A program made the translations under genes and the position numbers. A stretch of 64,000 nucleotides of DNA from Adineta steineri (lineage: Eukaryota; Rotifera; Eurotatoria; Adinetida; Adinetidae). The notes beneath the pieces are model-generated. The model made no database searches, had not been told where the DNA came from, and saw nothing but the letters and a program-made list of their open reading frames with translations. The stretch lies in the NCBI GenBank assembly GCA_905250115.1, contig CAJNOI010000150.1, forward strand, positions 160,266 to 224,265, in the 5' to 3' direction. This document shows, piece after piece, positions 1 to 10,321 of the stretch (positions are counted from its first letter, which is position 1; each line of letters starts with the position of its first letter).

Positions 1-1216
1 ATAAAAAGTATTTTTATACAAATAATAAAAGTGTCTGACGTAAAAGAAAAATTTCCTAAAAAACAGACTATTCATTGTATGCCAAACATAGTACGCTAAT
101 CACATATAGAATTAATTTCATTCCTATTCGAATATCACATTCATCCACATCGTTGATTATGAACATACTAAGACAGAATTCTATCTTATTTCTTATTAAT
201 TTAGATTGAAACAAGAAAGACTGAGCTTTAGTAAAGCTTATTGTTATTTTTGTTTTTTTTCTTTGTAAATACATGAATAATCATTGATTTGTCGTAGAAT
301 TGAAACCTTAAAAATTATAAAATTGTCATGAATATAAATAAATTTTTGAATCTTTAATAAAGAAAATTGATTAAACTTCAGTTGAAATTATTTTATTAAT
401 ATGAATAGTAAAAATAGAAAGTAGAGTAACGTAATGCATACTATTTGTCATTATAGCTATTTAGATGTTTTTATCATAAGTATTCTTCATAACTTAAAAA
501 TAAAAATAAATGATGACGAATTTTTTTATTATTATTATTAAAATTCAATTATCAATTCGTAGTTACAAAAGATTTATATTCAAGTTATATAGTTAACATT
601 AATTGCTATTACTTTCAATAACTCCTCAATGAATCGAAAGCTTCAGTTAATAGTTTATTAATTTATTGTTTATTTTCCATATATCGATCGAATTTAAATG
701 TAGAAAATACCACAACAAATGAAATTTAAATACATAAATGGAAAAAATTGAACTTCATATGCTCCGTTTAATAATCTCCAGCTTCGAATATGAAAAGTAC
801 CTTGACTGAACAATGAATCAGTCTTGAAGGTGGATGTGAGAAAGAAAAAGATACAAAAAAGTATTCTCCTGTACTCCTTTTTGTTCAATAATAAAATCTA
901 ATAAAAGAATTTGTTGTCGTCATTATAAACTACTTTTACGATTTATTTTTTCTTTGTTTAAATAGTTGTAGTATCACTATGGATACAAATATGAACATAA
1001 GTATTTGAGAACGACAATTTTGTCCGTTCTTCTCCTGATTTAATACGATAGCATTTACTCAAATGTTAAATTTACAAAAAAAAAGAAAAAATGAGTATAA
1101 TTATTTCTTTTCTTCTCTTTCTTACTAGAAAAAAGAACAAAGTGATTTTGTCATTGACTGTAAAGAATATTTTTATTCTTATTTATTTAACCGTTTACAA
1201 GAAATCTGACAGAAAA
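1..1216. other. AT-rich intergenic sequence, no gene seen
   Basis: No open frame with recognisable protein character was found on either strand. The short frames present are lysine/phenylalanine-rich translations of AT-rich DNA. The last ~150 bases are probably the upstream region of the C2-domain gene. Confidence 0.6.
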
Positions 1217-1715
1217 ATGAGTGGTACTCTCGAAGTAACGGTTATTGAAGCTCGAAATCTGAAAGATGAAGATATTGTAGGTAAAGATGATGCTTATATT
1301 GAACTTTATTTGGATAAAGATTACAAACAACGAACAACAACCATAAGTGGTTCAGATAATCCAACATGGAATGAAAAATTTACCTTGTAATTTAATTCAT
1401 GTTTTGTCGAATCGCTTTTATTTTTTTTTATTTTTTTATTCCAGTAATTTGCAAAAGCATGAAGATCATTTGCATTTACATATCTACGATGAAGATGTCG
1501 TCGGTCGAGATTCTGTTGGTTCAGCAAAGATTGATTTAAAAAAACATGTCTTCGGAAAAGGTCCCTATGAAGATTGGGTTAAATTACCGTCTATGTTAGG
1601 TCTTCGTTCAAAAGGAGAAGTTCATGTCATTATTGAACATCATGTAAAAATATTTGCTTTTCTTCTTCCATCCTCAAATCTAAATTATGATATTTCTTCT
1701 TTGTTCTAGCCATGA
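1217..1715 (+). CDS. C2-domain protein, three exons
   Basis: Exons 1217-1386, 1445-1643 and 1710-1715 join to a 124-residue protein. It is essentially one C2 domain, a calcium/phospholipid-binding beta sandwich. Seen: start MSGTLEVTVIEARNLKDED, then GKDDAYIELYLD and NPTWNEKF, then in exon 2 LHIYDEDVVGRDSVGSAKIDL. The Asp residues of the GKDDAY and YDEDVVGRD loops fit calcium ligands. Introns are 58 and 66 bp with GT..AG ends, in phases 2 and 0. The last exon holds only Pro and the stop codon. The frame is open upstream to 1091 but that part is low-complexity, so the ATG before GTLEVTV is preferred. With no other domain it resembles small single-C2 adaptors of plants and protists. Membrane binding is inferred from the family. 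Confidence 0.88.
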
Positions 1716-2542
1716 AACACAAAAACTTCGACAAAACGTTGCCAATATATCATTTTAATCACTTCATTAATTTAGAACAACAACTAATTCTAAAAACTTT
1801 ATTTGAGAACGTCTCAATAATAAATATTGTAGTCTATTTAGAATAAATACATTCATTTAAAATCAAAAGTGACTTTCATAGGGTGGGTTTAGATGATATA
1901 TATTAATACACTGTTTTTATCTGTACAAAGACGTTCATTTAGAACACAATCTATAAAACTAGGAATGTTGAAGTGTATAAGAATAGAAATTTATACTCGT
2001 CCTTCCATAAATCGTGACTGATATCATACCAAGAGCCACTATAAACAACCAATTGAATAAAATCCCAAGCTCGCAACAGATGTATGCACTAAATTTCAAG
2101 TAGAATATATTCAAAAAAAGGGTTTCAAAGATTTATGGTCGATGTTTGTTCTTTAACAATTGATTCTAGTTTTTGTGTTGTTTCATAGCCAGACAAAACC
2201 TGAGAACGGGTACGTCAATAGTATTCTCTTTTTTGTGAAAGAGTGTAGCTAGAAAGTAGAAGCTATGGATGTCTAGGTAATACTGTGATGATGAAAAAAA
2301 CTAACCCATACCCACATCGACACACTCACACATTACAATCAATTGTACAAAAAGTTTCTTCTTTGTTGACTAAATATGAATAGTTGTGTCACAATTTTTC
2401 GATTATTTACATAAGTATTGTAATAGATGAGTCATTACGTGTAACTTTTTCATTCTATTTAAATATCAGACTTCACTTGTTTTTTTTTTTCATTCTTTTT
2501 ATTTATTTTTAACTATATAACATCAACTATAGCAATAGTGAA
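1716..2542. other. Intergenic sequence, no gene seen
   Basis: Holds the 3' flank of the C2 gene and the 5' flank of the oxygenase gene. A CA-rich stretch near 2305-2335 is the only compositional oddity. Confidence 0.6.
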
Positions 2543-3268
2543 ATGACAACTTTCAGTGGAAAAATTGTAAAGCGTGATGTAAATTTACCAAATCGTGAAG
2601 ATGAAGGTAAATTAGCTTTTCTTATATTTAATGTTCTTACACCAGATGAATGTCAACAATGGATTGAATTGAGTGAGCAACGGAGTTATAGTGCAGCCAC
2701 TGTGAATGGTTATGGATTTTCAGAATTGATGACAGATTTTCGAAATAGTGATCGCTGTATAATTGATGATGTGCAAATGGCAGAAATTCTTTTTCAACGA
2801 ATCGAATCATTTTTACCAAAAACATGGAAAAATTATGAGTTAGTTGGTCTTAATGAACGTCTACGATTTCTTCGCTATGATCCTGGACAATTTTTTGCGG
2901 CACATATGGGTACGTATCAATAATAGTTTTTCTCTTTTATTTATTTCATCAATTTATAGATGGTGAATATCATCGTTCTAATGGATCAGGTGAACAAAGT
3001 TTTCTTGTAACTATTAAAAATGAAAATTTATTTTTATTATTAATTTTTCTGTTCATAGACTATTCAACTCTATTTAAATGAAGGATATCAGGGTGGCGCA
3101 ACTACTTTTATTCACAGCACGGATTCAAATAAAAATGTTCGATGTGTACCTCGTACAGGAATGGTACTTGTATTTGAGCATCGTCTTTTTCATGAAGGTT
3201 CAATATTAATCGAAGGACGAAAATATACAGTTCGTACAGATGTTATGTATCGACCAAAGATAGAATAA
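2543..3268 (+). CDS. 2-oxoglutarate/Fe(II)-dependent oxygenase (prolyl 4-hydroxylase-like)
   Basis: Exons 2543-2909, 2960-3006 and 3059-3268 give 207 residues; introns are 50 and 52 bp. The fold is the double-stranded beta helix of 2OG-dependent dioxygenases. The first iron-ligand pair, His-x-Asp, is created across intron 1 (AAHM then DGEYHR). The distal histidine is in FEHRLFHEGS. The likely 2-oxoglutarate-binding basic residue is in GRKYTVRTDVMYR near the C-terminus. GGATTFIH matches the conserved strand before it. No signal peptide or membrane segment is visible, so a soluble hydroxylase is likely; the substrate cannot be told. The splice junctions are well supported because each restores a catalytic motif. 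Confidence 0.9.
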
Positions 3269-3991
3269 ATGGAATTATCTGACAAAACACTATAATAGTG
3301 TTACTGACTTGACCTATTGATGTAAATATATAAATTTGTATTCCCATCAAAATTAAAGGGTGGTGACCCACTGAAAAATTGTGAAATTATACGTCATTAT
3401 GTAAGATTACAATTCTGATTTTATTGCACAAAAACTGGACTATCCTTCGAGCACAGTCCGTTGATAGTCAAACGACACATTTGATGACCACTAGATTTCT
3501 TTTTAAGGCAACATGAAAAAACAAATGTCTATAAAGATCTTTTAATTTGATTTAAACGATTTTTTAAATTGTAGCTTTATAACTGGAATAACCGCACAGT
3601 ATTGATAGTTGTACATTTATATTCATCCTTGTAACAGTTAGTGTAAGGCATCGCATAAAACACGAATTGAGAGAAGTATTAATTGATATTACACCAGTTA
3701 AGGCTTTTACTAGGACCTTTATTTGTAATCATTAGTAGAAGAATGCGTCAACAGACTTTTATTTATAATTTTTTATCTAGAGAAAAATGTGACGCATAAA
3801 GAAAACGTCGTATATTGCGTGTTGTTTTGTTGATTTAAGTTCTATGAGAACAAGATAAAAATATACATGAATGTTACTCTTTGTTGAGTATACAAAACAT
3901 ATTCCGAATTCTATTTATGTTCCAATGATTCGAAGTAAATTATATCTTTTTCAAATTGTTAAAATCCATATTGTTGTTTTTTTTTCTCTAG
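3269..3991. other. Intergenic sequence, no gene seen
   Basis: No supported coding frame. A pyrimidine-rich tract ending at 3991 is a possible 3' splice site for the weak gene that follows; I could not find its first exon. Confidence 0.5.
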
Positions 3992-4505
3992 CGGGATGTT
4001 GCAAAGGAGAATCAATCGAGAAAATTAGTCTTACTGTTCCTTCCAATAAAGTTGCGACGAATAGAACAAATACGACAGGCAGTTGCTCAAGAATCTAAGA
4101 AATACTCGTCAAGATCACCAACAGTATGTCATTGGACATTAGAAGTTTCGAATTTTTGTCGTCGCGGATATGGAGATAATAGTCAACCCAATTACTGCGT
4201 AAATATAATTATAATTTCAGAAAAATGATCAATTGATTTTAATTATTTTTGTTTTATTTTAGATTGTGATTAAAACTAATTCTCGTTCTAATAATCATAT
4301 CAATGAATTATCACATCTTATTGAACAACAAAATAATGATACTCCTCCACCATATTCTAATTCATCTCTTACTTTTTGTTCTCAATGTGGTGAAATTCAA
4401 CAGAATCCGTCCGCTCGATTCTGTTCATCATATGTGGACAGGCATTTCATTAATATCAGATATTTGTTTTTTTATGAAAAAAACATTTTGAGCAAGAGGA
4501 TGTGA
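3992..4505 (+). CDS. Possible small gene with a zinc-ribbon-like motif, ends uncertain
   Basis: Two stretches join in frame across a 64-bp GT..AG intron: 3992-4198, preceded by a pyrimidine-rich acceptor, and 4263 onward. The first encodes a basic segment with CHWTLEVSNFC and GYGDNSQPNYC. The second encodes a hydrophilic Asn-rich linker, TPPPYSNSS, then LTFCSQCGEIQQNPSARFCSS, which looks like half of a C-x2-C zinc ribbon. The frame stops at 4503-4505. A different 3' splice near 4500 would add other short tails, so the C-terminus is unclear. No first exon or start codon could be assigned. It may be a real gene with a missed 5' exon or a relic; I do not recognise the family. Confidence 0.35.
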
Positions 4506-5027
4506 ACAACGAATAATATATGATCTACACACTCGTACACTAGAAGAATAGTTATTAAAAAGGAAAAAACTGATTGAGAAATAAGATTTTTCTGAAAAGT
4601 AGATCAACCATATTTATTTCAATCTATTTGTCAGTCTTTTATTGATGTAGTGTAGGATGATTTTTGTTGTTATTCGATTTTCTATTTTAATTGACAAAGA
4701 TCAATATACGAAGTCAATATTTGATATTATTCCATTCTTTTTACATATTCTTCAAATCCATGAAATAATGATCGACATTCAAATTTTAATAATAAAAGTA
4801 TAGAAGATTCAAAAATATTTTTATTAGAAAACATTTCTCTTGATTTTAATTAAAACAATTATCTTTGATAAGTTAACGAAATGATTTTATGTATTTACTG
4901 ACTTTAATTTAATATCGATGTGAGAAGAAAAAGAACGAAGAAGAAAAACAAACTCGTTGTAGAGGTGGTATATTATAACATACAAAATCAATACATACCA
5001 TCAAATTGGATAAATTTCTTTTTCAAA
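4506..5027. other. Intergenic sequence, no gene seen
   Basis: AT-rich, with no supported frame. It includes the presumed promoter of the Ly6-like gene, but I see no clear TATA/initiator pair. Confidence 0.5.
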
Positions 5028-5540
5028 ATGGTTGTATTCCTGCATTCTTTCACTTTCAGTTTGATTATTTTCTTAGGTTTGTTCACTATTAATGGAATAA
5101 GAATTAAACTAGTAAATAAGATAAATGCTTTCTATTTAAGCTACACAATCGATGGTCATTGGTCTCAGATGTTATATATGTTCTAATTGTGAAAAGCCAT
5201 CTAACCTTCAAGTTGTAGAAAACGGTGCATCTGGTTATTCGTGTTCGGTAAATATTAGAAGTTTCTCTTCATTGTATTTAAATAAAACAAAGGTTTTCTT
5301 TTTGTTTTATTATAGAAAACAACTGGAATGATAGGCGGTAAAATACAGTATGTATCTCGTGATTACTATCGGACTGAAAAATGTTATGAATACAATGTTG
5401 TTAATGATGGTACTGGCTATTTTCAAAATTGTTGTACAGGAGATGCATGTAATAAGAGTCATGTTCTTTCCAATTCTCTTGGTTTATTAATAATTCTTCT
5501 TATCGCTGTTAATATCCTTAAATTAACCATTATTCAATGA
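5028..5540 (+). CDS. Ly6/uPAR-like three-finger protein, probably GPI-anchored
   Basis: Exons 5028-5076, 5141-5247 and 5316-5540 give 126 residues. Exon 1 encodes a signal peptide (MVVFLHSFTFSLIIFLA). The mature part starts LRCYICSNC and ends with NCCTGDACNKSH, the Cys-Cys...CN signature of the Ly6/uPAR fold. A hydrophobic C-terminal tail (LGLLIILLIAVNILKL) suits GPI attachment. Introns are 64 bp (phase 1) and 68 bp (phase 0). I chose the acceptor at 5140 because it alone puts the CYIC segment in frame; the strong-looking acceptor before 5161 does not. Such proteins are small surface proteins in animals, with roles from receptor modulation to signalling; the specific role here is unknown. A second Ly6-like gene lies at 41864. 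Confidence 0.85.
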
Positions 5541-5787
5541 AAAACAATTAATTTCATTTTAATTTGAATGTTTTTTTGTTTTTACTATTCAATCTATATG
5601 TCATTATTTTGAAATAAAAAAAACAAGATTTCATTAGATGATCTTAAATCAAACATAAATATCAATGAAAAATCAATGAGTTCAATAGAATTTATTTATT
5701 GAGAAAAGACAAAATTGAATATATATAAATCAAGATAGACTAAACAACATCTCTAAAATAATGAAAATTTGAAGTTGATATTTCTAT

Positions 5788-6348
5788 TTATTGTTTTTCT
5801 TGATTGATTTTGACAGATTTTCGTAGCGTACAAAATTGTAAATCATTTCGTTTTGGAAGTCCAAATTGAGATTGTGGAAATGGTTGCCGATCACCCGTAT
5901 CAATATAACCACGTCGATTATAATAATCAATTAATTCCGTTCTTTGAAGAACAACTATCATTTCAATATAATCAACATTCCATTTTTTTATTGCATAATT
6001 TTCTGCTAATGATAAAATCATTTTTCCATATCCTTTTCCTTGTAAATTTGGATGTACAGCTAACATTCCTATATATGTCGTTTTTATTTCTGATTTAAAT
6101 TGTAAATGAACACATCCAATTAACATTTTATCAATTTCATTAAAAAACATTAATATTATTGAATCATTATTATTAAGAATTGTATTTAAAGCAATTTCAT
6201 TTGTTCTTGGTCCATCAACTAATTCATTTTCATTTGTCCAACCATGACGTGCTATTTCACCACGATACGATGAATTAATAAACAGAACTAATAAATCACA
6301 ATCTAACGTTGTTGCAATGCGATAACTTAGCATAAGTGAATCACTCAT
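5788..6348 (-). CDS. GNAT-family N-acetyltransferase
   Basis: A single 186-codon exon. The acetyl-CoA-binding region is clear: IGMLAVHPNLQGKGYGKMIL, with the Q/R-x-x-G-x-G/A type loop, and a C-terminal IDYYNRRGYIDTG strand. The N-terminal part has HGWTNENELVDGPRT, a pattern I associate with bacterial and fungal stand-alone GNAT enzymes. It should transfer an acetyl group from acetyl-CoA to an amine; the substrate is unknown. The gene lacks introns while most neighbours have them, which would fit a foreign or retroposed origin but does not prove it. It is convergent with the Ly6-like gene upstream (about 250 bp between stop codons). Confidence 0.88.
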   Translation of the reverse strand: MSDSLMLSYRIATTLDCDLLVLFINSSYRGEIARHGWTNENELVDGPRTNEIALNTILNNNDSIILMFFNEIDKMLIGCVHLQFKSEIKTTYIGMLAVHPNLQGKGYGKMILSLAENYAIKKWNVDYIEMIVVLQRTELIDYYNRRGYIDTGDRQPFPQSQFGLPKRNDLQFCTLRKSVKINQEKQ

Positions 6349-6865
6349 TTATAAATTAATAGAAAAGAATTATTAATTTTAAAAATAAACAACACCGATT
6401 TAGTCTTTACAAATATAGGCACATACAAAACTTTTTTTAATATTTGAATGTCATTTCGTATTTTTGTGTTTCTTTTCATGAGAAGACTCGTTGATAAGAG
6501 AAAAATAGATAATTGACGAAGTATACTAAAGATAAAAAACAAAGTATATCAGAAAGGTTTTCTCTTTATTCTTCGAAAAGACAAGCTTATTATATAATAA
6601 AACAGTATTTACTAACATATCGCCGATGAAATAATGAAATAAATATCTATATTACACAATCTTGAATATAAATACTTTATTCTACTTATTTAAATCTTTA
6701 TATTGATTTACTGGTTTTAAAATGGTCTACGTATTAAAAAACTAGACGATTAATTTACATGCATAGATGTGAGTCTGTTGAATCTAATTTCAAATAAATT
6801 TTCTTTCTATTTTAATATTTTCATTCTACATAAAAGAATTTATTTTCGAAAAGCATTGATAATAA
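6349..6865. other. Intergenic sequence with one copy of a short dispersed repeat
   Basis: No coding frame supported. Bases 6517-6569 are nearly identical to 12193-12246. Confidence 0.55.
6517..6569 (+). repeat. Short dispersed repeat, copy 1
   Basis: About 53 bp starting CGAAGTATACT and ending TTTTCTCTTT. It matches the copy at 12193-12246 with one or two differences. No ends, target duplication or coding content are visible. Confidence 0.7.
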
Positions 6866-8828
6866 TCAATATTTTGGTACATTTGGAAAATAGTTTTTTG
6901 CATGTTTAGGATATCGACGACCATTGAGAAATAAAGAATTTAGTTTTGCACAATTGTTTCGTGTTGCATCTCTTGTAAAGTTATGTGTTACTCTTTTTAG
7001 TTGTTCATAATAAATGTTAATATGAAGAAGATTATTCGGTAAACATATTTTCGTATCAACTAGAAATTCTTCGATATAATCATCATGAGCACCGTAAAGT
7101 GTAAGAGTAGTAAGATAAGGATAGTTAATAATTGCAAAATCTTGAATGCCATTCTGTGATTCTCTGCATAATTTGTTATTTTGTGGTTTAGAATTTTCTA
7201 ACGAAATTTTTTTAATAAATGGAAATGATTTTTGAAGTCGAACAAAAATTCATGTTGAAAAGGATGTTCATCATCTAATATTAGTGTACGAACACATGTA
7301 AATAAACCACCTGGAAAATTATTTGTTAAAGTACCATAATATTTTAATTGTTCAGGATATAAATAGATATGACAACGAGTATATTTTTCTTGAAAATAAT
7401 CAACATAAGAAATAATTTCATCATCTTTAAAATCTTTGAATGTATCTTGAATATCTTGTTTTGATTGTAAATAAATTTGATTACGAAGAGAAATACTTGA
7501 GGAAATACAAAATTCGAGTCTCTTTAATCGTGCCATATGATTAATAATATTCTGTTTCAATTCAATTCCATCAACAAATTTACTTTTGGCACAAACAATA
7601 AGATTTAAAGAGAGTTTTTCTAAATTCGACATTCGTTGTAGAAATGGTACAATTAATTCATCATAATAATCTGTTGACATTCCACAGCATAACGAAAAAC
7701 ATCTTAAATTAGATAGTTTTTCCTATAAAAAAAATCATATAATATATTTGTTTAAAAATATTTCAATATTAGTTGAAATAATTTACCTGATTATTGTTTG
7801 TTAAACGCAAAGAAGAAATGAAATCAATATCAACATAAAGCGTGTGAAGTTTATTGAAACGTCCATCAAGTATATAAAGACAGTCGGTGAGAGATGCCAA
7901 ACTGATATGCAATTCTAAGAGAGTTGAAGAATTTATAGTTGGAGATGGATTGTTAAGTAATAATCCTTGATACCACATTGAAGATGGACAAAAATTTAAA
8001 TATTCTAAATTGGAGAATATATTAAGAATATGCATGAATATACATTCAGTCATATCTCGTCGTAAATTTTTTCCATTTTTATATTTTGTAACATCGATGA
8101 TTAGCGATAAGATTTGATTTTTATTTATAGAAGTTAAACAAAATTCATCTAAATAAAAAAAAGAAATAGAAAGTCAACAAATAATAATATTGAATTTTAT
8201 CTTGATCATTAAATCGATGGATTTATTCTTTTGAATAATTCTGTAATGTACATGTGTAATCTTTCCTTTGAAGTTTTCTAATAAACTATATTTTCTCATT
8301 TAGTTTATTCTACGATTTTATTCAAATAATATTTTAATTGTAGAATTTTTCTCGAATTTATGTTTGTCACAATAATCTAAATTTATTTGTATATATTTTT
8401 CAATAATTAACTATTGAAAGAATTAAAGAAAATATCTTACCAATAAGAGATCGAGCTGTTTCTATCTCAAGATCATATAGACCAAGTCCATATAAATTCG
8501 GATAATTTGTAACATTAAGAATACGTTTCATAGATGATGATTCAAGATTAAGCCATTTGATTTTATGACGAATTGAGGGTAAGATTTGAAAACAAAATCG
8601 ATCAAGTATTGGATCAGGTAATGGATAGTTGCGATTATTTGACAAGCATCTCATCAATGTTAACTTATTTGTGAAAATTGGATCACGTACAATTGTATTG
8701 AATCGTTTATTAACATCTATTAAAGAATAGAGTACTTCGGTATTGAACAATTTTTTCAAAATAATCATAAGAATTTCATCAGGTAAATCATTTAATTCAG
8801 TCGATAAATGTTCCATATTTTTTTTCAT
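6866..8828 (-). CDS. F-box protein with leucine-rich-repeat-like region, frame broken once
   Basis: Exons on the minus strand: 8441-8828, 7787-8148 and 6866-7722. The N-terminus is an F-box (LNDLPDEILMIILKKLF, then YSLIDVNKRFNTIV), the Skp1-binding motif of SCF ubiquitin ligases. It is followed by irregular leucine-rich repeats (LEYLNFCPSS, LLELHISLASL, LEKLSLNLIV, LRTLILDDEHPF-like). In exon 3 the frame runs into a stop at 7198. One base longer in the T-run at 7244-7248 (minus strand), the frame continues as FVRLQKSFPFIKKISLENS and stays open to a stop at 6866-6868, ending KHAKNYFPNVPKY. So the gene carries a one-base deletion in a homopolymer, or the assembly has an error there. A TATA-like sequence lies at 8861-8871. 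Expected role: substrate recognition in ubiquitination; the target is unknown. Confidence 0.82.
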
Positions 8829-9266
8829 TTATCTATTCTTATTCTTTAGAAATATTACAGTATTTATATAGGTATGCTCATTTTATCTATTTAACCGACG
8901 TCGTCTACGATCACAACTGACAACGAATGAACAACTGGAAAAATAACATTGTTTCTCTTTTTTTGTTCTATATGCGAATGAACGCGAATGCAATCTCTTT
9001 ATATATACAGTTTAACAGGATAATTCTGATAACTTCAATAATTTCTGTTGAAGAAAACTTTACAGACTTCTAAAAGTTTTGCAATCAGTGTTCATTGAGT
9101 TGATCCCGATAGAAAAGTTGTTCGTCTCCTTTGATCAATCACCTGGTGTAAAATTAGAAAAAACTAAGCTAATTTGACTAACCATTATAAGAAACAATCA
9201 GAGGACTAGATGAAGAATTCATTCTATGCCAAATAGAAATCTATTAGTTTAATCAATAATTGTTAA
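8829..9266. other. Intergenic sequence upstream of the F-box gene
   Basis: Contains the F-box gene's promoter (TATA-like 8861-8871, minus strand). Nothing else could be supported. Confidence 0.5.
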
Positions 9267-9490
9267 TTACTTTTTATGTAAACAACATATGTCTTTTTCA
9301 GTTTTTATTACTGCAATTTGTTCTTTCAGTGACAATAAATCCTCACTCAGTTCAAGCATATTAGTATTATTTTGTTCATAGAGTTGTAGTATATTATATA
9401 TATGACTTATGTATTTTTCACGGTCAACAAAATTATCTAAAGCAAGCAAGCTAATTAGATATAAAATAATTGTTTCAGATAATTTCAATC
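9267..9490 (-). CDS. Possible last exon or relic, coiled-coil-like
   Basis: An open frame of about 73 codons on the minus strand ends at 9267. It has no ATG at its 5' end; an AG lies directly before it at 9491-9492. The peptide is amphipathic (LDNFVDREKYISHIYNILQL, LELSEDLLSLKEQIAVIK) and could form a short coiled coil. The acceptor is not pyrimidine-rich and no upstream exon was found. It may be a relic; family not recognised. Confidence 0.25.
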
Positions 9491-10321
9491 TATATTATTG
9501 CCTACATACCAACACACACACACTCTATGCATTCACCTAAAATATATATTTAATCACTTCATTCTCATTCATATTGGTTTATTGAAATTCTTTCGATTTT
9601 GAATTTAAATGATTAAAATTATGTTAAGGAAGCCTGAGATAAATATCATATAAATTCATAGTGTTATCGAAGAAATGGAAAATCGAAATATTTCCTCTAG
9701 AATTCGATTTCTTTCAAAACAAATACAAAAGCTTCTTGATTAGTCAACTTAGTTCATTCTATGGGTTTTTTTTTCTTGTTTTTACTTTCATTTATTTTGT
9801 AGATGTGTTGACAACGTATACATGTGTCATCTGTATTTGTACATGAGACATCGATACTTGAGAGAAACAAAAATGCTTAGTTTCAAAAACATAACATAAA
9901 AAAAACGTCTTGGTAATAAAGAGTTTTTACCTGTTTTATGTCATGAAAAATAAGAAAAAATATCCAAAAGAATCGTGCAAGCGACAAATATATATTATTT
10001 CGTGCCACTCTTTGTTTGCTTTTAATACTTTTTCACTTCTACTTTTTCTTTCAATTGGATTTATTTTTATTCTAAAAGGGTCTTACAATCAACAAAGATT
10101 CTTAAAGTTTCTGTTTCTATTCAAACCAGTTAGAATACTAGAGAGAATCAACTACGAACGCTAATGTCTTCAGTTCCGAAGCGCTTTCTTTCTTGAAGGT
10201 AAGAGTGTAAGTGAAGAGAATATTCAAATACACTCACATCCTCAAGATAGTTTTTTTGTCATATATTATAGAAATATAACTCTACAATGTTATCTCTTTT
10301 AGAATCAACCCGTAAGATATT
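9491..10321. other. Intergenic sequence with a short imperfect hairpin
   Basis: The open frames around 9661-9846 and 9910-10164 are Phe/Ile/Lys-rich without recognisable features. A donor-like GGTAAG at 10198 and an acceptor-like TTTTAG at 10297-10302 could bound an intron in the 5' leader of the next gene. An imperfect hairpin lies at 10191-10247. Confidence 0.45.
10191..10247. repeat. Imperfect hairpin of the TCTTGA...TCAAGA family
   Basis: Arms start TCTTGAAGG and end CATCCTCAAGA with about 14 of 18 positions pairing. It resembles the tighter hairpin at 36595-36645 and the right arm at 19900-19921. Confidence 0.4.

Noticed and set aside
4920-5186. Long frame over the first exon of the Ly6-like gene
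   Set aside because: It reads through the intron and loses the cysteine pattern; the spliced model restores it.
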